A stretch of DNA of 64,000 nucleotides, from NCBI GenBank assembly GCA_965229505.1, contig OZ245881.1, positions 2,108,001-2,172,000 of the forward strand, written 5' to 3'. The first letter of the stretch is position 1. Each line of letters starts with the position of its first letter. The position numbers and the translations under genes are program-made. The notes below the pieces were generated by a model. It searched no databases, was not told where the DNA came from, and saw only the letters and a program-made list of their open reading frames with translations. Source of the DNA: UBA6059 sp040219045 (lineage in GTDB: Bacteria; Bacteroidota; Bacteroidia; Cytophagales; Cyclobacteriaceae). Shown here piece after piece: positions 25,717-33,644 of this stretch.

Positions 25717-26804
25717 TGGATCAGGTACCCCAATCTCAAATCAAGATTGTCGGCAACATGGCCATGTGCAATGAGTGATGTGCCTACTTGCCAGCGCTCA
25801 CCAAGGCGATAAAGTATTTCATAGCGTTGATAAAAAGTGCGGTCGTCGGCTGCTTTACGATGAGCATACCAGCCCAACTGTTGATTGAAGGTAAGCTTCC
25901 CAAACACAAAATTATGGCCTAGCAAGAGCCCGATTGCATATGGATCTGATGGTATATCATTAGCGATGGGAACTCCGGATTTTGATCCATCTCTGATGAA
26001 TTCCATTCCAAGATTCAATGCGTTGGTGTGTGTAAAGTGATAGAGGACTCCTCCCGCTATTCCCAGTAATAGGGCTCGGCTATTACCTGTATTCGACAGA
26101 GTATCTGTATCAACTTCCGGAAGTGTTCCAAAAAGCCGAATGTACCCTCCCAACTCGTTTTTTTGATCGTTCTTTTTCGGCCTTACTTCTAGCTCAACAG
26201 GTTGGGGCAGGTATTTCACTCCAAGGGTCACCGTTGGAAAATTCATGCCCTTATTGGGTTGTTTCATCCCGCCGTTAGAGATATGGTTGTAATGCAGACC
26301 TGTGGTTAGCGTGACTTTTTCCGTTAGGTGATAATTAGCGTTGAGACCCAGAATAAGTAGGAAACTGACGGGAGAGCTGTAGAAAGTATTCTCCGGGTTA
26401 TCAATGGGGTCATGTACCTGATCGAGATAGGAGACTCCCGCCCCGGCTCGTAGGCTATTGAAAAGTCTTTTCCGATAGGAGAGGTAGGGCTCAGCAAAAT
26501 AGGTGAGGTTGTAGGAGCTGCCAAGTTGGTCTTGGTTTTGGTAGTTGTAGTAATTGAAGGCTACTCCTACCTGACTGTAGCAATTGCAACTGTCCCAGGC
26601 TTTCTGGCCGGTTTTGATGTTACTCCAATCCAGTTGCAGGCCAATAGGAGATGACTGTGATAAGGTTTGTAAGTCGCTGGAGTGGGGAATGATCCAGCCG
26701 TAGTGACCGGATAGCCCATAGACCGGATGGCGCTGGGCACTAAGCTGGTTTGCCACACCAGCCGTAAGTCCGAGGATGAGAATTATAAAGCGCAACATTG
26801 CCAT
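25713..26804 (-). CDS. PagL-like outer-membrane lipid A deacylase/acyloxyacyl hydrolase family protein
   Basis: A signal peptide ('LILGLTAGVANQLSAQ') is followed by a beta-barrel. Around residues 174-188 the sequence aligns with PagL without gaps: 'HISNGGMKQPNKGMN' against the P. aeruginosa catalytic stretch as I remember it, keeping the catalytic His (174) and Ser (176) but having Asn188 in place of the catalytic Glu. At 363 residues it is about twice the length of PagL; the extra C-terminal half looks like further barrel strands. It may remove a 3-O-acyl chain from lipid A, but activity is uncertain given the substitution. Confidence 0.68.
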   Translation of the reverse strand: MAMLRFIILILGLTAGVANQLSAQRHPVYGLSGHYGWIIPHSSDLQTLSQSSPIGLQLDWSNIKTGQKAWDSCNCYSQVGVAFNYYNYQNQDQLGSSYNLTYFAEPYLSYRKRLFNSLRAGAGVSYLDQVHDPIDNPENTFYSSPVSFLLILGLNANYHLTEKVTLTTGLHYNHISNGGMKQPNKGMNFPTVTLGVKYLPQPVELEVRPKKNDQKNELGGYIRLFGTLPEVDTDTLSNTGNSRALLLGIAGGVLYHFTHTNALNLGMEFIRDGSKSGVPIANDIPSDPYAIGLLLGHNFVFGKLTFNQQLGWYAHRKAADDRTFYQRYEILYRLGERWQVGTSLIAHGHVADNLDLRLGYLIH

Positions 26805-26863
26805 AACGATTCTGCTGCAAAGTTAGTGGACGCTTCTTAAAGGGAGAGTTGGTGGGCTTAATG

Positions 26864-26894
26864 AAAAAAGCCCCGACTCAATGAGTCAGGGCTT
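26864..26894 (-). terminator. Terminator of the nrdB-nrdA operon
   Basis: On the minus strand GAAGCCCTGACTC and GAGTCGGGGCTTT form a stem of about 12 bp with a short AT loop, followed by a T run. It lies about 28 bp after the nrdA stop. Confidence 0.85.
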
Positions 26895-26921
26895 CAAAAC
26901 AATTAATTCACATTCAAAATT

Positions 26922-29318
26922 TTAGCCACCGCACATTTCACAACCATCTGGGTCATCCAGCGAGCACTGGATCGCTTGTTGATTTGATGATTGTTGTGAG
27001 GTTACTTCCTGAGCAGATTGAGCCTGCTGTGACTTAGGCTGCTCTTTTTGCTGCTTCTCTACCGTAAACTTGATCGCGTCAGCGGCTGCCTTGGTTCTCA
27101 AGTAGTACATGCCCGTCTTTAAGCCAAGCTTCCAGGCATGGAAGTGCATAGAAGTCAGTTTACCGAAGTTCGCATCAATCATGTGCACATTTAAACTTTG
27201 ACTCTGACAGATGTAGGCACCACGATCTGCACTCATTTCCAGAACCCTCTTCTGTGAGATTTCCCACACTGTCTTGTATAGTGCTTTGATCTCATCAGGA
27301 ATCTCAGCAATTCCCTGCACAGAGCCATTTGCTTCAATGATTCTGTTCTTCATGCTATCGTTCCAAATACCCAGCTTGATCAGATCCTTCATCAAGTGCT
27401 TATTGACAATGATAAACTCTCCTGAAAGTACTCTTCTGGTATAAATATTCGAGGTGTAAGGCTCGAAGCACTCATTATTGCCGAGGATCTGAGAGGTAGA
27501 AGCTGTCGGCATAGGAGCAACCAATAGCGAGTTGCGCACACCGTGCTTCTTCACCTTTTGCTTAAGATCCGTCCAGTCCCATCTGCCAGCGTCAGGAGTT
27601 ACGCCCCACATGTCAAACTGGAAGATGCCTTTAGACACTGGAGACCCTTTGAAAGTCTCATAAGGGCCTTCTTTGATCGCGATCTCCATTGAAGTCTCCA
27701 TTGCACCAAAGTAGATGGTCTCGAAGATTTCCTTATTGAGTTGCTTGGCCTCAGCCGAGTCAAACGGCAGTCTTAATAATGCGAAAGCATCAGCTAAACC
27801 TTGTACACCCAGACCGATAGGTCTATGGCGCATGTTAGAATTCTTAGCCTCAGGCACTGGGTAGTAGTTCACATCGATCACCTTGTTGAGGTTACGTGTG
27901 GCTACTTTTGTGATCTTGTAAAGTGCGTCATGGTCAAACTTGCCATCTTCCGTCACAAATTTCGGTAGAGAGATAGAAGCCAGGTTACAAACAGCCACCT
28001 CGTCAGGCGCGGTGTACTCTATGATTTCAGTACAAAGGTTGGACGACTTAATTGTACCTAGATTCTTCTGGTTAGATTTCTTATTTGCGGCATCCTTAAA
28101 TAGCATGTAAGGAGTGCCTGTCTCAATCTGAGATTCCAGCACTTCAAACCAAAGCTCTTGAGCTTTCACGGTTTTTCGGGCTTTGCCTTCTTTCTCATAC
28201 TTCTCGTACAGCTTCTCAAACTCCTCACCATAGCAATCCGCAAGTCCGGGGGCTTCATTTGGACAGAAGAGCGACCAGTCCTCATTGGCCTCAACTCGCT
28301 TCATGAATAAGTCGGAAATCCAAAGCGCGTAGAATAAGTCCCTGGCTCTCAATTCTTCCTTACCATGATTCTTTTTCATCTGAAGGAAATCGAAAATATC
28401 TGCATGCCATGGCTCCAGATATATTGCGAAGCTTCCTTTGCGCTTACCACCTCCCTGATCTACATATCTTGCAGTCATGTCGAAGTTGCGAAGCATTGGT
28501 ACGATACCGTTGGATACGCCGTTAGTACCCTTAATGTAGGAACCTGTTGCCCTCACATTGTGAATGCTAAGTCCAATACCTCCTGCTGACTGAGAAATCT
28601 TAGCGCATTGCTTTAGTGTATCGTATATGCCATCGATACTGTCATCCTTCATGGTCAGCAAGAAGCATGAAGAAAGTTGTGGCTTGGGTGTACCCGCATT
28701 GAATAAAGTAGGTGTAGCATGTGTAAACCACTTTTCACTTAGTAAGTTGTAGGTTTCTATTGCTGCACTGATGTCTTCCTTGTGGATGCCGACTGCTACC
28801 CTCATCAGCATGTGCTGCGGGCGCTCCACTACTTTGGTGTCCAGACGCATTAGATAAGAGCGTTCTAATGTCTTGAACCCGAAGTAGTCATAGTTGAAGT
28901 CCCTATCGTAAATTATGCTAGAGTCAAGAAGAGCTGCATTCTTTTTGATAATACCATACACCTCAGTTGAGACTAAAGACGCATTCTCTCCTGTTTTTGG
29001 ATCAATATAGGTGTAAAGCCTTTTCATCGTATTAGAAAAAGACTTACTAGTGGTTTTATGAAGGTTGGATATCGCTATGCGAGCTGCTAGTGTAGCATAG
29101 TCAGGGTGCCTTGTTGTTAATGAAGCAGCGGTCTCTGCCGCCAGGTTATCCAGTTCCTGAGTTGTGACACCATCGAAGATCCCGTCGATTACCTTCTTGG
29201 CAATATCAATGGTCTCCACGTACTGCATGTTAAGGCCATAGCATAGCTTATCTATGCGCGCAGTGATTTTGTCGAACTTTACTGATTCGCGTCTTCCGTC
29301 TCTTTTAATTACAAACAT
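26922..29318 (-). CDS. nrdA: Ribonucleoside-diphosphate reductase, alpha subunit (class Ia)
   Basis: NrdA reduces NDPs to dNDPs together with the radical-generating NrdB. The 798-residue protein starts with an ATP-cone ('MFVIKRDGRRESVKFDKITA'), which binds ATP/dATP for overall control. The active-site features 'SSCFLLTMKDDSIDGIY', 'NLCTEIIEY' with 'VAVCNLASISL', and 'APMPTASTSQILGNNECFEP' are present, as is the C-terminal redox pair in 'CEMCGG'. The gene lies 25 bp after nrdB, an order opposite to that of E. coli. Confidence 0.97.
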   Translation of the reverse strand: MFVIKRDGRRESVKFDKITARIDKLCYGLNMQYVETIDIAKKVIDGIFDGVTTQELDNLAAETAASLTTRHPDYATLAARIAISNLHKTTSKSFSNTMKRLYTYIDPKTGENASLVSTEVYGIIKKNAALLDSSIIYDRDFNYDYFGFKTLERSYLMRLDTKVVERPQHMLMRVAVGIHKEDISAAIETYNLLSEKWFTHATPTLFNAGTPKPQLSSCFLLTMKDDSIDGIYDTLKQCAKISQSAGGIGLSIHNVRATGSYIKGTNGVSNGIVPMLRNFDMTARYVDQGGGKRKGSFAIYLEPWHADIFDFLQMKKNHGKEELRARDLFYALWISDLFMKRVEANEDWSLFCPNEAPGLADCYGEEFEKLYEKYEKEGKARKTVKAQELWFEVLESQIETGTPYMLFKDAANKKSNQKNLGTIKSSNLCTEIIEYTAPDEVAVCNLASISLPKFVTEDGKFDHDALYKITKVATRNLNKVIDVNYYPVPEAKNSNMRHRPIGLGVQGLADAFALLRLPFDSAEAKQLNKEIFETIYFGAMETSMEIAIKEGPYETFKGSPVSKGIFQFDMWGVTPDAGRWDWTDLKQKVKKHGVRNSLLVAPMPTASTSQILGNNECFEPYTSNIYTRRVLSGEFIIVNKHLMKDLIKLGIWNDSMKNRIIEANGSVQGIAEIPDEIKALYKTVWEISQKRVLEMSADRGAYICQSQSLNVHMIDANFGKLTSMHFHAWKLGLKTGMYYLRTKAAADAIKFTVEKQQKEQPKSQQAQSAQEVTSQQSSNQQAIQCSLDDPDGCEMCGG

Positions 29319-29343
29319 TTTGCTCTTCTGGGTTTAATAGGGT

Positions 29344-30336
29344 CTAGAAATCTTCGTCAAGCGAGAATTTTGGTGATTTATTTTCTCCTTCTTTATTCAA
29401 AACGCCGGCTTTCTGGTATTCTGCTACGCGCTTCTCGAAAAAGTTGGTCTTTCCCTGAAGCGAGATCATTTCCATGAAGTCGAATGGATTGGTAGCGTTA
29501 TATATTTTGGGGCATCCTAATTCTAATAATAATCTATCAGCTACAAACTCGATGTATTGGCACATGAGTTCAGAGTTCATGCCGATGAGCCTGACTGGTA
29601 GGGCCTCTGATACAAACTCCTGCTCAAGTTTGACCGCATCACGAATGATCTCTATTACCGTTTCCTGAGGAAGCTTATTGTTTACATGCTGTGTATATAA
29701 GTGGCAGGCAAAATCACAATGCAGTCCTTCATCACGAGAGATCAACTCATTGGAGAAGGTCAAGCCAGGCATAAGGCCTCTTTTCTTGAGCCAGAAGATG
29801 GAGCAGAAGCTACCCGAGAAGAAGATGCCTTCTACGGCTGCAAAAGCAATTAGTCGTTCGGCAAAGCTACCTTTGTCAATCCATCTTAGCGCCCAATCTG
29901 CTTTCTTCTTAACAAGATCCATTGTTTCAATAGCATGGAAGAGTTTATCCTTCTCCGCTGGATCTTTTACATAAGTATCTATAAGTAAAGAATAAGTTTC
30001 AGAGTGTATGTTCTCTATGGCAATTTGGAAACCGTAGAAAAACTTGGCTTCTGTATACTGTACTTCGGAAACAAAATTTTCCGCCAGGTTCTCGTTGACT
30101 ATTCCATCGCTTGCAGCAAAGAAAGCAAGGACGTGCTTGATAAAATGATGCTCACCATCATTGAGATTAACCCAATCTTTGAGGTCTTGGCCCAGGTCTA
30201 TTTCTTCGGCGGTCCAAAAGCTTGCCTCGGCTTTTTTGTAATACTCCCATATATCAGAATGTTGAATGGGAAAGATGACGAATCGGTCTTTGTTTTCTTT
30301 TAAAATTGGCTCCTCTAACTCAACTGGGTGACTCAT
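29344..30336 (-). CDS. nrdB: Ribonucleoside-diphosphate reductase, beta subunit (class Ia)
   Basis: NrdB holds the di-iron/tyrosyl radical cofactor. The 330-residue protein shows the carboxylate and His ligands in 'LAENFVSEVQYTEAKFFYGF' and 'IENIHSETYSLLIDTY', then 'FSNELISRDEGLHCDFACHL'. The Tyr radical region lies in 'TEAKFFYGFQ'/'SETYSLL', as in class I enzymes. It is the first gene of the nrdB-nrdA unit. No nrdR gene or clear paired NrdR boxes could be identified in the upstream gap. Confidence 0.96.
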   Translation of the reverse strand: MSHPVELEEPILKENKDRFVIFPIQHSDIWEYYKKAEASFWTAEEIDLGQDLKDWVNLNDGEHHFIKHVLAFFAASDGIVNENLAENFVSEVQYTEAKFFYGFQIAIENIHSETYSLLIDTYVKDPAEKDKLFHAIETMDLVKKKADWALRWIDKGSFAERLIAFAAVEGIFFSGSFCSIFWLKKRGLMPGLTFSNELISRDEGLHCDFACHLYTQHVNNKLPQETVIEIIRDAVKLEQEFVSEALPVRLIGMNSELMCQYIEFVADRLLLELGCPKIYNATNPFDFMEMISLQGKTNFFEKRVAEYQKAGVLNKEGENKSPKFSLDEDF

Positions 30337-30734
30337 TTATTTTACTGTATTTATACTATTAAACATTACTTCAATTTCTTCCTCCAAGGAGCTAATACAT
30401 TAAACAAAGCATTATCAGCGAGCGAACTCAGTGATTCCTCTGTTTCTTTCATAGCTGGCATGTATTTTTCAGGAGTCTGACCAGAAAGAAAAGAGCAATT
30501 TTTTCTGATCGAGCGATACAAATATTATAAAAAGGGGACTAAAAATCAAAGCTCGAAAACGGTCTGACAGGAGTAAAAAACCAAGCCGCACTTTGGCTCA
30601 TAAAGCACTGAAAATAAGGGTACAATGAAAGATTAATACAATCTTAACTTCTATGAATATGAGGCGTATAACGAGATGAGTGAAGGCTAATTTTTTTTTA
30701 AAAACTTTTTCAGGGGTTGTTATGGGGCGCTGGG
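30337..30734. other. Long AT-rich gap between nrdB and rplU
   Basis: This gap separates the divergent nrdB and rplU genes. On the minus strand it holds an imperfect -7-like element (TAATATTTG near 30525-30533) that could drive nrdB with a leader of almost 200 nt, and a possible 31-codon ORF. The rest is AT-rich with no gene or clear structure that I can see. Confidence 0.5.
30366..30461 (-). CDS. Possible 31-aa leader ORF upstream of nrdB
   Basis: A minus-strand ATG opens a 31-codon frame that begins MPAMKETEESLSSLAD and ends in a basic 'PWRKKLK'. It stops 29 bp before the nrdB start. The composition looks protein-like and the frame is open further upstream to a TTG, but there is no strong ribosome-binding site. 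It could be a conserved small protein, a leader peptide, or chance. Confidence 0.3.
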   Translation of the reverse strand: MPAMKETEESLSSLADNALFNVLAPWRKKLK

Positions 30735-30765
30735 TTTGAATATTTAGAGGATTACCCTATCTTTG
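30735..30765 (+). promoter_or_regulatory. Bacteroidota-type promoter of rplU-rpmA
   Basis: TTTG at 30735-30738 and TATCTTTG at 30758-30765 match the -33/-7 consensus with a 19-nt spacer. Transcription would start about 30 nt before the rplU ATG. This is the clearest promoter in the window. Confidence 0.8.
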
Positions 30766-30800
30766 CATTCCATTTTTGGAGAAGTAATACAAAAAGCTAT

Positions 30801-31109
30801 ATGTACGCAATTGTTGATATCGCTGGTAAGCAGTTCAAAGTTTCTAAAGACCAGTACGTTTACACACCTAAGTTAGAAGGTGATGAGGGGGCGGCTGTCG
30901 AGTTTGATAACGTGCTGCTAGTAGATAATGATGGCAAGATCAAAGTAGGTAAGCCTACGATTAAAGGAGCGAAGGTTTCTGGTAAGATACTTGGTCACGG
31001 AAAGGATGACAAAGTCATTGTTTTCAAGAAGAAGAGAAGAAAAGGATACAAGAAGAAGAACGGTCACAGACAGGAGTTCTCTAAAGTATTAATTGAAGAC
31101 ATTAAATAA
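30801..31109 (+). CDS. rplU: 50S ribosomal protein L21
   Basis: L21 binds 23S rRNA domain and helps assemble the large subunit. The 102-residue protein begins 'MYAIVDIAGKQFKVSKDQYV', the canonical L21 start, so the ATG at 30801 is used; a longer in-frame extension runs through the promoter. The C-terminal basic segment 'FKKKRRKGYKKKNGHRQEFS' binds RNA. It is followed 9 bp later by rpmA, the conserved pairing in almost all bacteria. Confidence 0.98.
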   Translation: MYAIVDIAGKQFKVSKDQYVYTPKLEGDEGAAVEFDNVLLVDNDGKIKVGKPTIKGAKVSGKILGHGKDDKVIVFKKKRRKGYKKKNGHRQEFSKVLIEDIK

Positions 31110-31118
31110 GAATCAACC

Positions 31119-31379
31119 ATGGCACACAAAAAAGGAGTCGGTAGTTCGAAAAACGGAAGAGAGTCGCATAGTAAACGACTTGGTGTAAAGATATTTGGTG
31201 GTCAAGAGGCTATCGCTGGAAATATCATCGTACGTCAGCGTGGCACAAAGCATCACCCAGGTGCCAATGTTGGTCTAGGTAAAGATCATACGCTGTTTGC
31301 CCTTACTGACGGCACGGTAGAATTTAAGAAAGGAAGAGAGAACAGATCTTTCGTATCTGTTGTTCCTGCTGAGGCTTAA
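31119..31379 (+). CDS. rpmA: 50S ribosomal protein L27
   Basis: L27 reaches the peptidyl transferase centre with its N-terminal tail. The 86-residue protein starts 'MAHKKGVGSSKNGRESHSKR', the standard sequence without the N-terminal extension that some Firmicutes cleave. 'RQRGTKHHPGANVGLGKDHT' follows. It is the second gene of the rplU operon and is closed by a clear terminator at 31404-31437. Confidence 0.98.
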   Translation: MAHKKGVGSSKNGRESHSKRLGVKIFGGQEAIAGNIIVRQRGTKHHPGANVGLGKDHTLFALTDGTVEFKKGRENRSFVSVVPAEA

Positions 31380-31403
31380 GGCCAACTATAAGATATTTAG
31401 TAG

Positions 31404-31437
31404 AAACCCATGGTTCGTAAGGATCATGGGTTTTTTA
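31404..31437 (+). terminator. Terminator of rplU-rpmA
   Basis: AAACCCATG and CATGGGTTT form a 9-bp perfect stem around a 12-nt loop, ending in TTTTTT. Confidence 0.9.
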
Positions 31438-31557
31438 TTTGACTCTGGTCAGTTGAAACCGATGAGGCCTTTGATTACTTCAAGCTTACAGTAAAACATC
31501 TTCGTTAGCCCGAACGAGGGGATTTTCTTAATCGTTTTGATGAGAGTTAGAAGATGC

Positions 31558-31989
31558 TCAGTTCTTCTTGAAAAAAATCTCTGAATTGGTGATTAGGAAG
31601 TTGCCTATAGTACCTGTAAACTGACTGCCTGTTAATAATAGAAACTCGCCTCTATAGCTGGGATCAAAACGATGAACTGATGTACCGTTGTTGTAGTTGA
31701 TGGTAATCCGACCAAGGCTGTCCTCGGCCCATAGGATGTCCTGATCAGTGGGTAAACCTATAACAGGCACATCCAGAAGAATGAAACCGGTACCATCACT
31801 ATTGAATTGATAGGTGCCCGTCTCGTAGTAAGTAGCTTCAAAAACCACCTCTCCTCCACGAACCTGCTCGACATCATGAGTCAAGACATTCCAGGAGCCA
31901 ACGACGGAATTGTTGTCTTCCTCTTCCTTGCATCCAGTAAGTAGAACATTGAGCACTAACAGCGCAATAAAAAAGCATTTTGAACTCAT
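31558..31989 (-). CDS. Lipocalin-like lipoprotein
   Basis: A lipobox (VLLTGC, Cys at about residue 20) starts this 143-residue protein. The body has 'VVGSWNVLTHDVEQV', 'YYETGTYQFNSDGTGFILL' and 'ITNSEIFFKKN', the pattern of short lipocalin-like beta-barrels found in Bacteroidota, where 'W..' near the start and 'F..DGTG' mark the first strands. Ligand unknown. It lies 54 bp downstream of the rhomboid gene and probably ends the rnr operon. Confidence 0.68.
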   Translation of the reverse strand: MSSKCFFIALLVLNVLLTGCKEEEDNNSVVGSWNVLTHDVEQVRGGEVVFEATYYETGTYQFNSDGTGFILLDVPVIGLPTDQDILWAEDSLGRITINYNNGTSVHRFDPSYRGEFLLLTGSQFTGTIGNFLITNSEIFFKKN

Positions 31990-32043
31990 CAGTAGAGCAT
32001 TTTTACAGCAAACGAGGCGGCAAAAATAATGTTATATGTTGGA

Positions 32044-32664
32044 TCAGAATATTCTGTAAGTACTTATCTGCTCCACAAAAGCGGGTAGTGCGCCGGGGCT
32101 GATGATCACAGTGAAAATCACCCCAAAAAGTGCTCCAATGAGGTGAGCCTGGTGGTTGATATTGTCCGACATGGACTTGCCCTGATAGACCGAGTAGATG
32201 ATGTACAGTATGCCGAGCACAAACCCTGGCAGACAAATGAACCCATAGAGGCAAATATCACTTAAGGGCATGTAGAGGATGCTACTAAACACTACCGCGC
32301 TTACCCCGCCAGAGGCTCCAAGGGCATTGTATCCTTGAAAATCCTTGTACTTGAAATAACTCGGGAGGTCGGATATCACGATTGCCGATAGGTACATGAC
32401 TACAAAAACTATGGGGCCAGAGCTACCAAGGACATAGGTGAAAATCTGCTCCACATTTCTACCGAAGAAATAGAAGGTGAACATGTTGAAGCCGAGGTGA
32501 ACCCAACCATCATGGATAAATCCTGAGCTGATGAAGCGATACACCTGACCGTTTTTCGAAATCTGGTAGGGGTTGAACATAAACCCGTAGTAAATGGCCG
32601 GCTTATTCCAGGCCGCAGCACTGATGGCGACTGTTACAATGATGATAATGAGCGTATATGACAT
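32044..32664 (-). CDS. Rhomboid-family intramembrane serine protease
   Basis: The 206-residue polytopic protein has the rhomboid catalytic dyad: Ser118 in 'NALGASGGVSAVV' (GASG) and His174 in 'NHQAHLIGALFG'. A 'FISSGFIHDGWVHLGFNMF' segment near residues 45-62 gives the usual His/Asn of TM2. Rhomboids cut membrane-spanning substrates; the substrate is unknown. The gene begins 2 bp after the polyprenyl synthase gene on the same transcript. Confidence 0.9.
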   Translation of the reverse strand: MSYTLIIIIVTVAISAAAWNKPAIYYGFMFNPYQISKNGQVYRFISSGFIHDGWVHLGFNMFTFYFFGRNVEQIFTYVLGSSGPIVFVVMYLSAIVISDLPSYFKYKDFQGYNALGASGGVSAVVFSSILYMPLSDICLYGFICLPGFVLGILYIIYSVYQGKSMSDNINHQAHLIGALFGVIFTVIISPGALPAFVEQISTYRIF

Positions 32665-32666
32665 TG

Positions 32667-33644
32667 CTATTTTTCTCTGTGATATAGATAGTCGGCAAAT
32701 TCTTTGAGCGGCGCTTTTCTCTTATCAGAAATATCGATAGCTGCGAGTGCAGTATAGCCCTCATCAAAATAAGTCTGAATGGCTTCTTCAGTTAGTTGCT
32801 TAATGGCAAGCTGTTCGTAGATTTCCCTTACTGCCATGACTTTCTCTTCTTTGTCAAATTCTTTTTTGGCTACCCAGTCAGTCAACGTTTTGGCAGTTTC
32901 TCCTTCTGCAGATTTCAAGGCGTTGATCAATAGAAAGGTCTTCTTATTGGAAATGATATCTCCACCAACCTGTTTGCCAAACTTCTCTTGATCAGAAAAC
33001 ACATCCAACAGGTCATCCTTGAGTTGGAAGCCTACACCGATCTTCTCACCAAAAGTGCAAAGCAGCTCTGTATCCGTTTGCGATAGCCCTGCCAGCGTGC
33101 CACCGAGTCGTAAGCTCATGCCTAACAGCACTGCTGTCTTGAGCCGAATCATCTCCAGGTATTCATCAACAGTGACGTCTGATCGTTGCTCAAAGTTCAT
33201 GTCGATCTGCTGACCCTCGCATACTTCCAGCGCGCATTTGTTGAACATGCGAATGACCGAAGGGAGCATCGACGGATCCACCTCAAGCAATAGGTCGTAT
33301 GCTTTCACCAGCATGGCGTCCCCCGATAATATAGCAATGTTCTCATCCCAATGCTTGTGTACCGTGGGCTGTCCGCGGCGGATAGGTGCTTGGTCCATGA
33401 TGTCGTCGTGCATCAGCGTAAAGTTATGGAAGACCTCCACAGCTAGTGCCGGCTTGATGATGGACTCCCAGTCATCTTTGCCAAGCTGATAAGCGAGTAG
33501 GGCAAGCATCGGTCTCAACCGTTTCCCACCAAGTTTTAGAATATAGCGAATAGGCTCATAAAGTTCCTTGGGATGTTTGCCGAAAGGCTCATTTTCGATC
33601 GCCTCGCTAAGCTTGGTAAGATAGGGTTGGAAGGTGTTGCTCAT
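32667..33644 (-). CDS. Trans-polyprenyl diphosphate synthase
   Basis: The enzyme extends allylic diphosphates with IPP to make the side chain of menaquinone or a related isoprenoid. The 325-residue protein has the first Asp-rich motif in 'LMHDDIMDQAPIRRGQPTVH' and the second in 'FQLKDDLLDVFSD', plus 'LGGKRLRPMLALLA'. The first motif is DDIMD, consistent with medium- or long-chain synthases, but chain length cannot be read. It overlaps rnr by 4 bp and is coupled to it. Confidence 0.9.
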   Translation of the reverse strand: MSNTFQPYLTKLSEAIENEPFGKHPKELYEPIRYILKLGGKRLRPMLALLAYQLGKDDWESIIKPALAVEVFHNFTLMHDDIMDQAPIRRGQPTVHKHWDENIAILSGDAMLVKAYDLLLEVDPSMLPSVIRMFNKCALEVCEGQQIDMNFEQRSDVTVDEYLEMIRLKTAVLLGMSLRLGGTLAGLSQTDTELLCTFGEKIGVGFQLKDDLLDVFSDQEKFGKQVGGDIISNKKTFLLINALKSAEGETAKTLTDWVAKKEFDKEEKVMAVREIYEQLAIKQLTEEAIQTYFDEGYTALAAIDISDKRKAPLKEFADYLYHREK

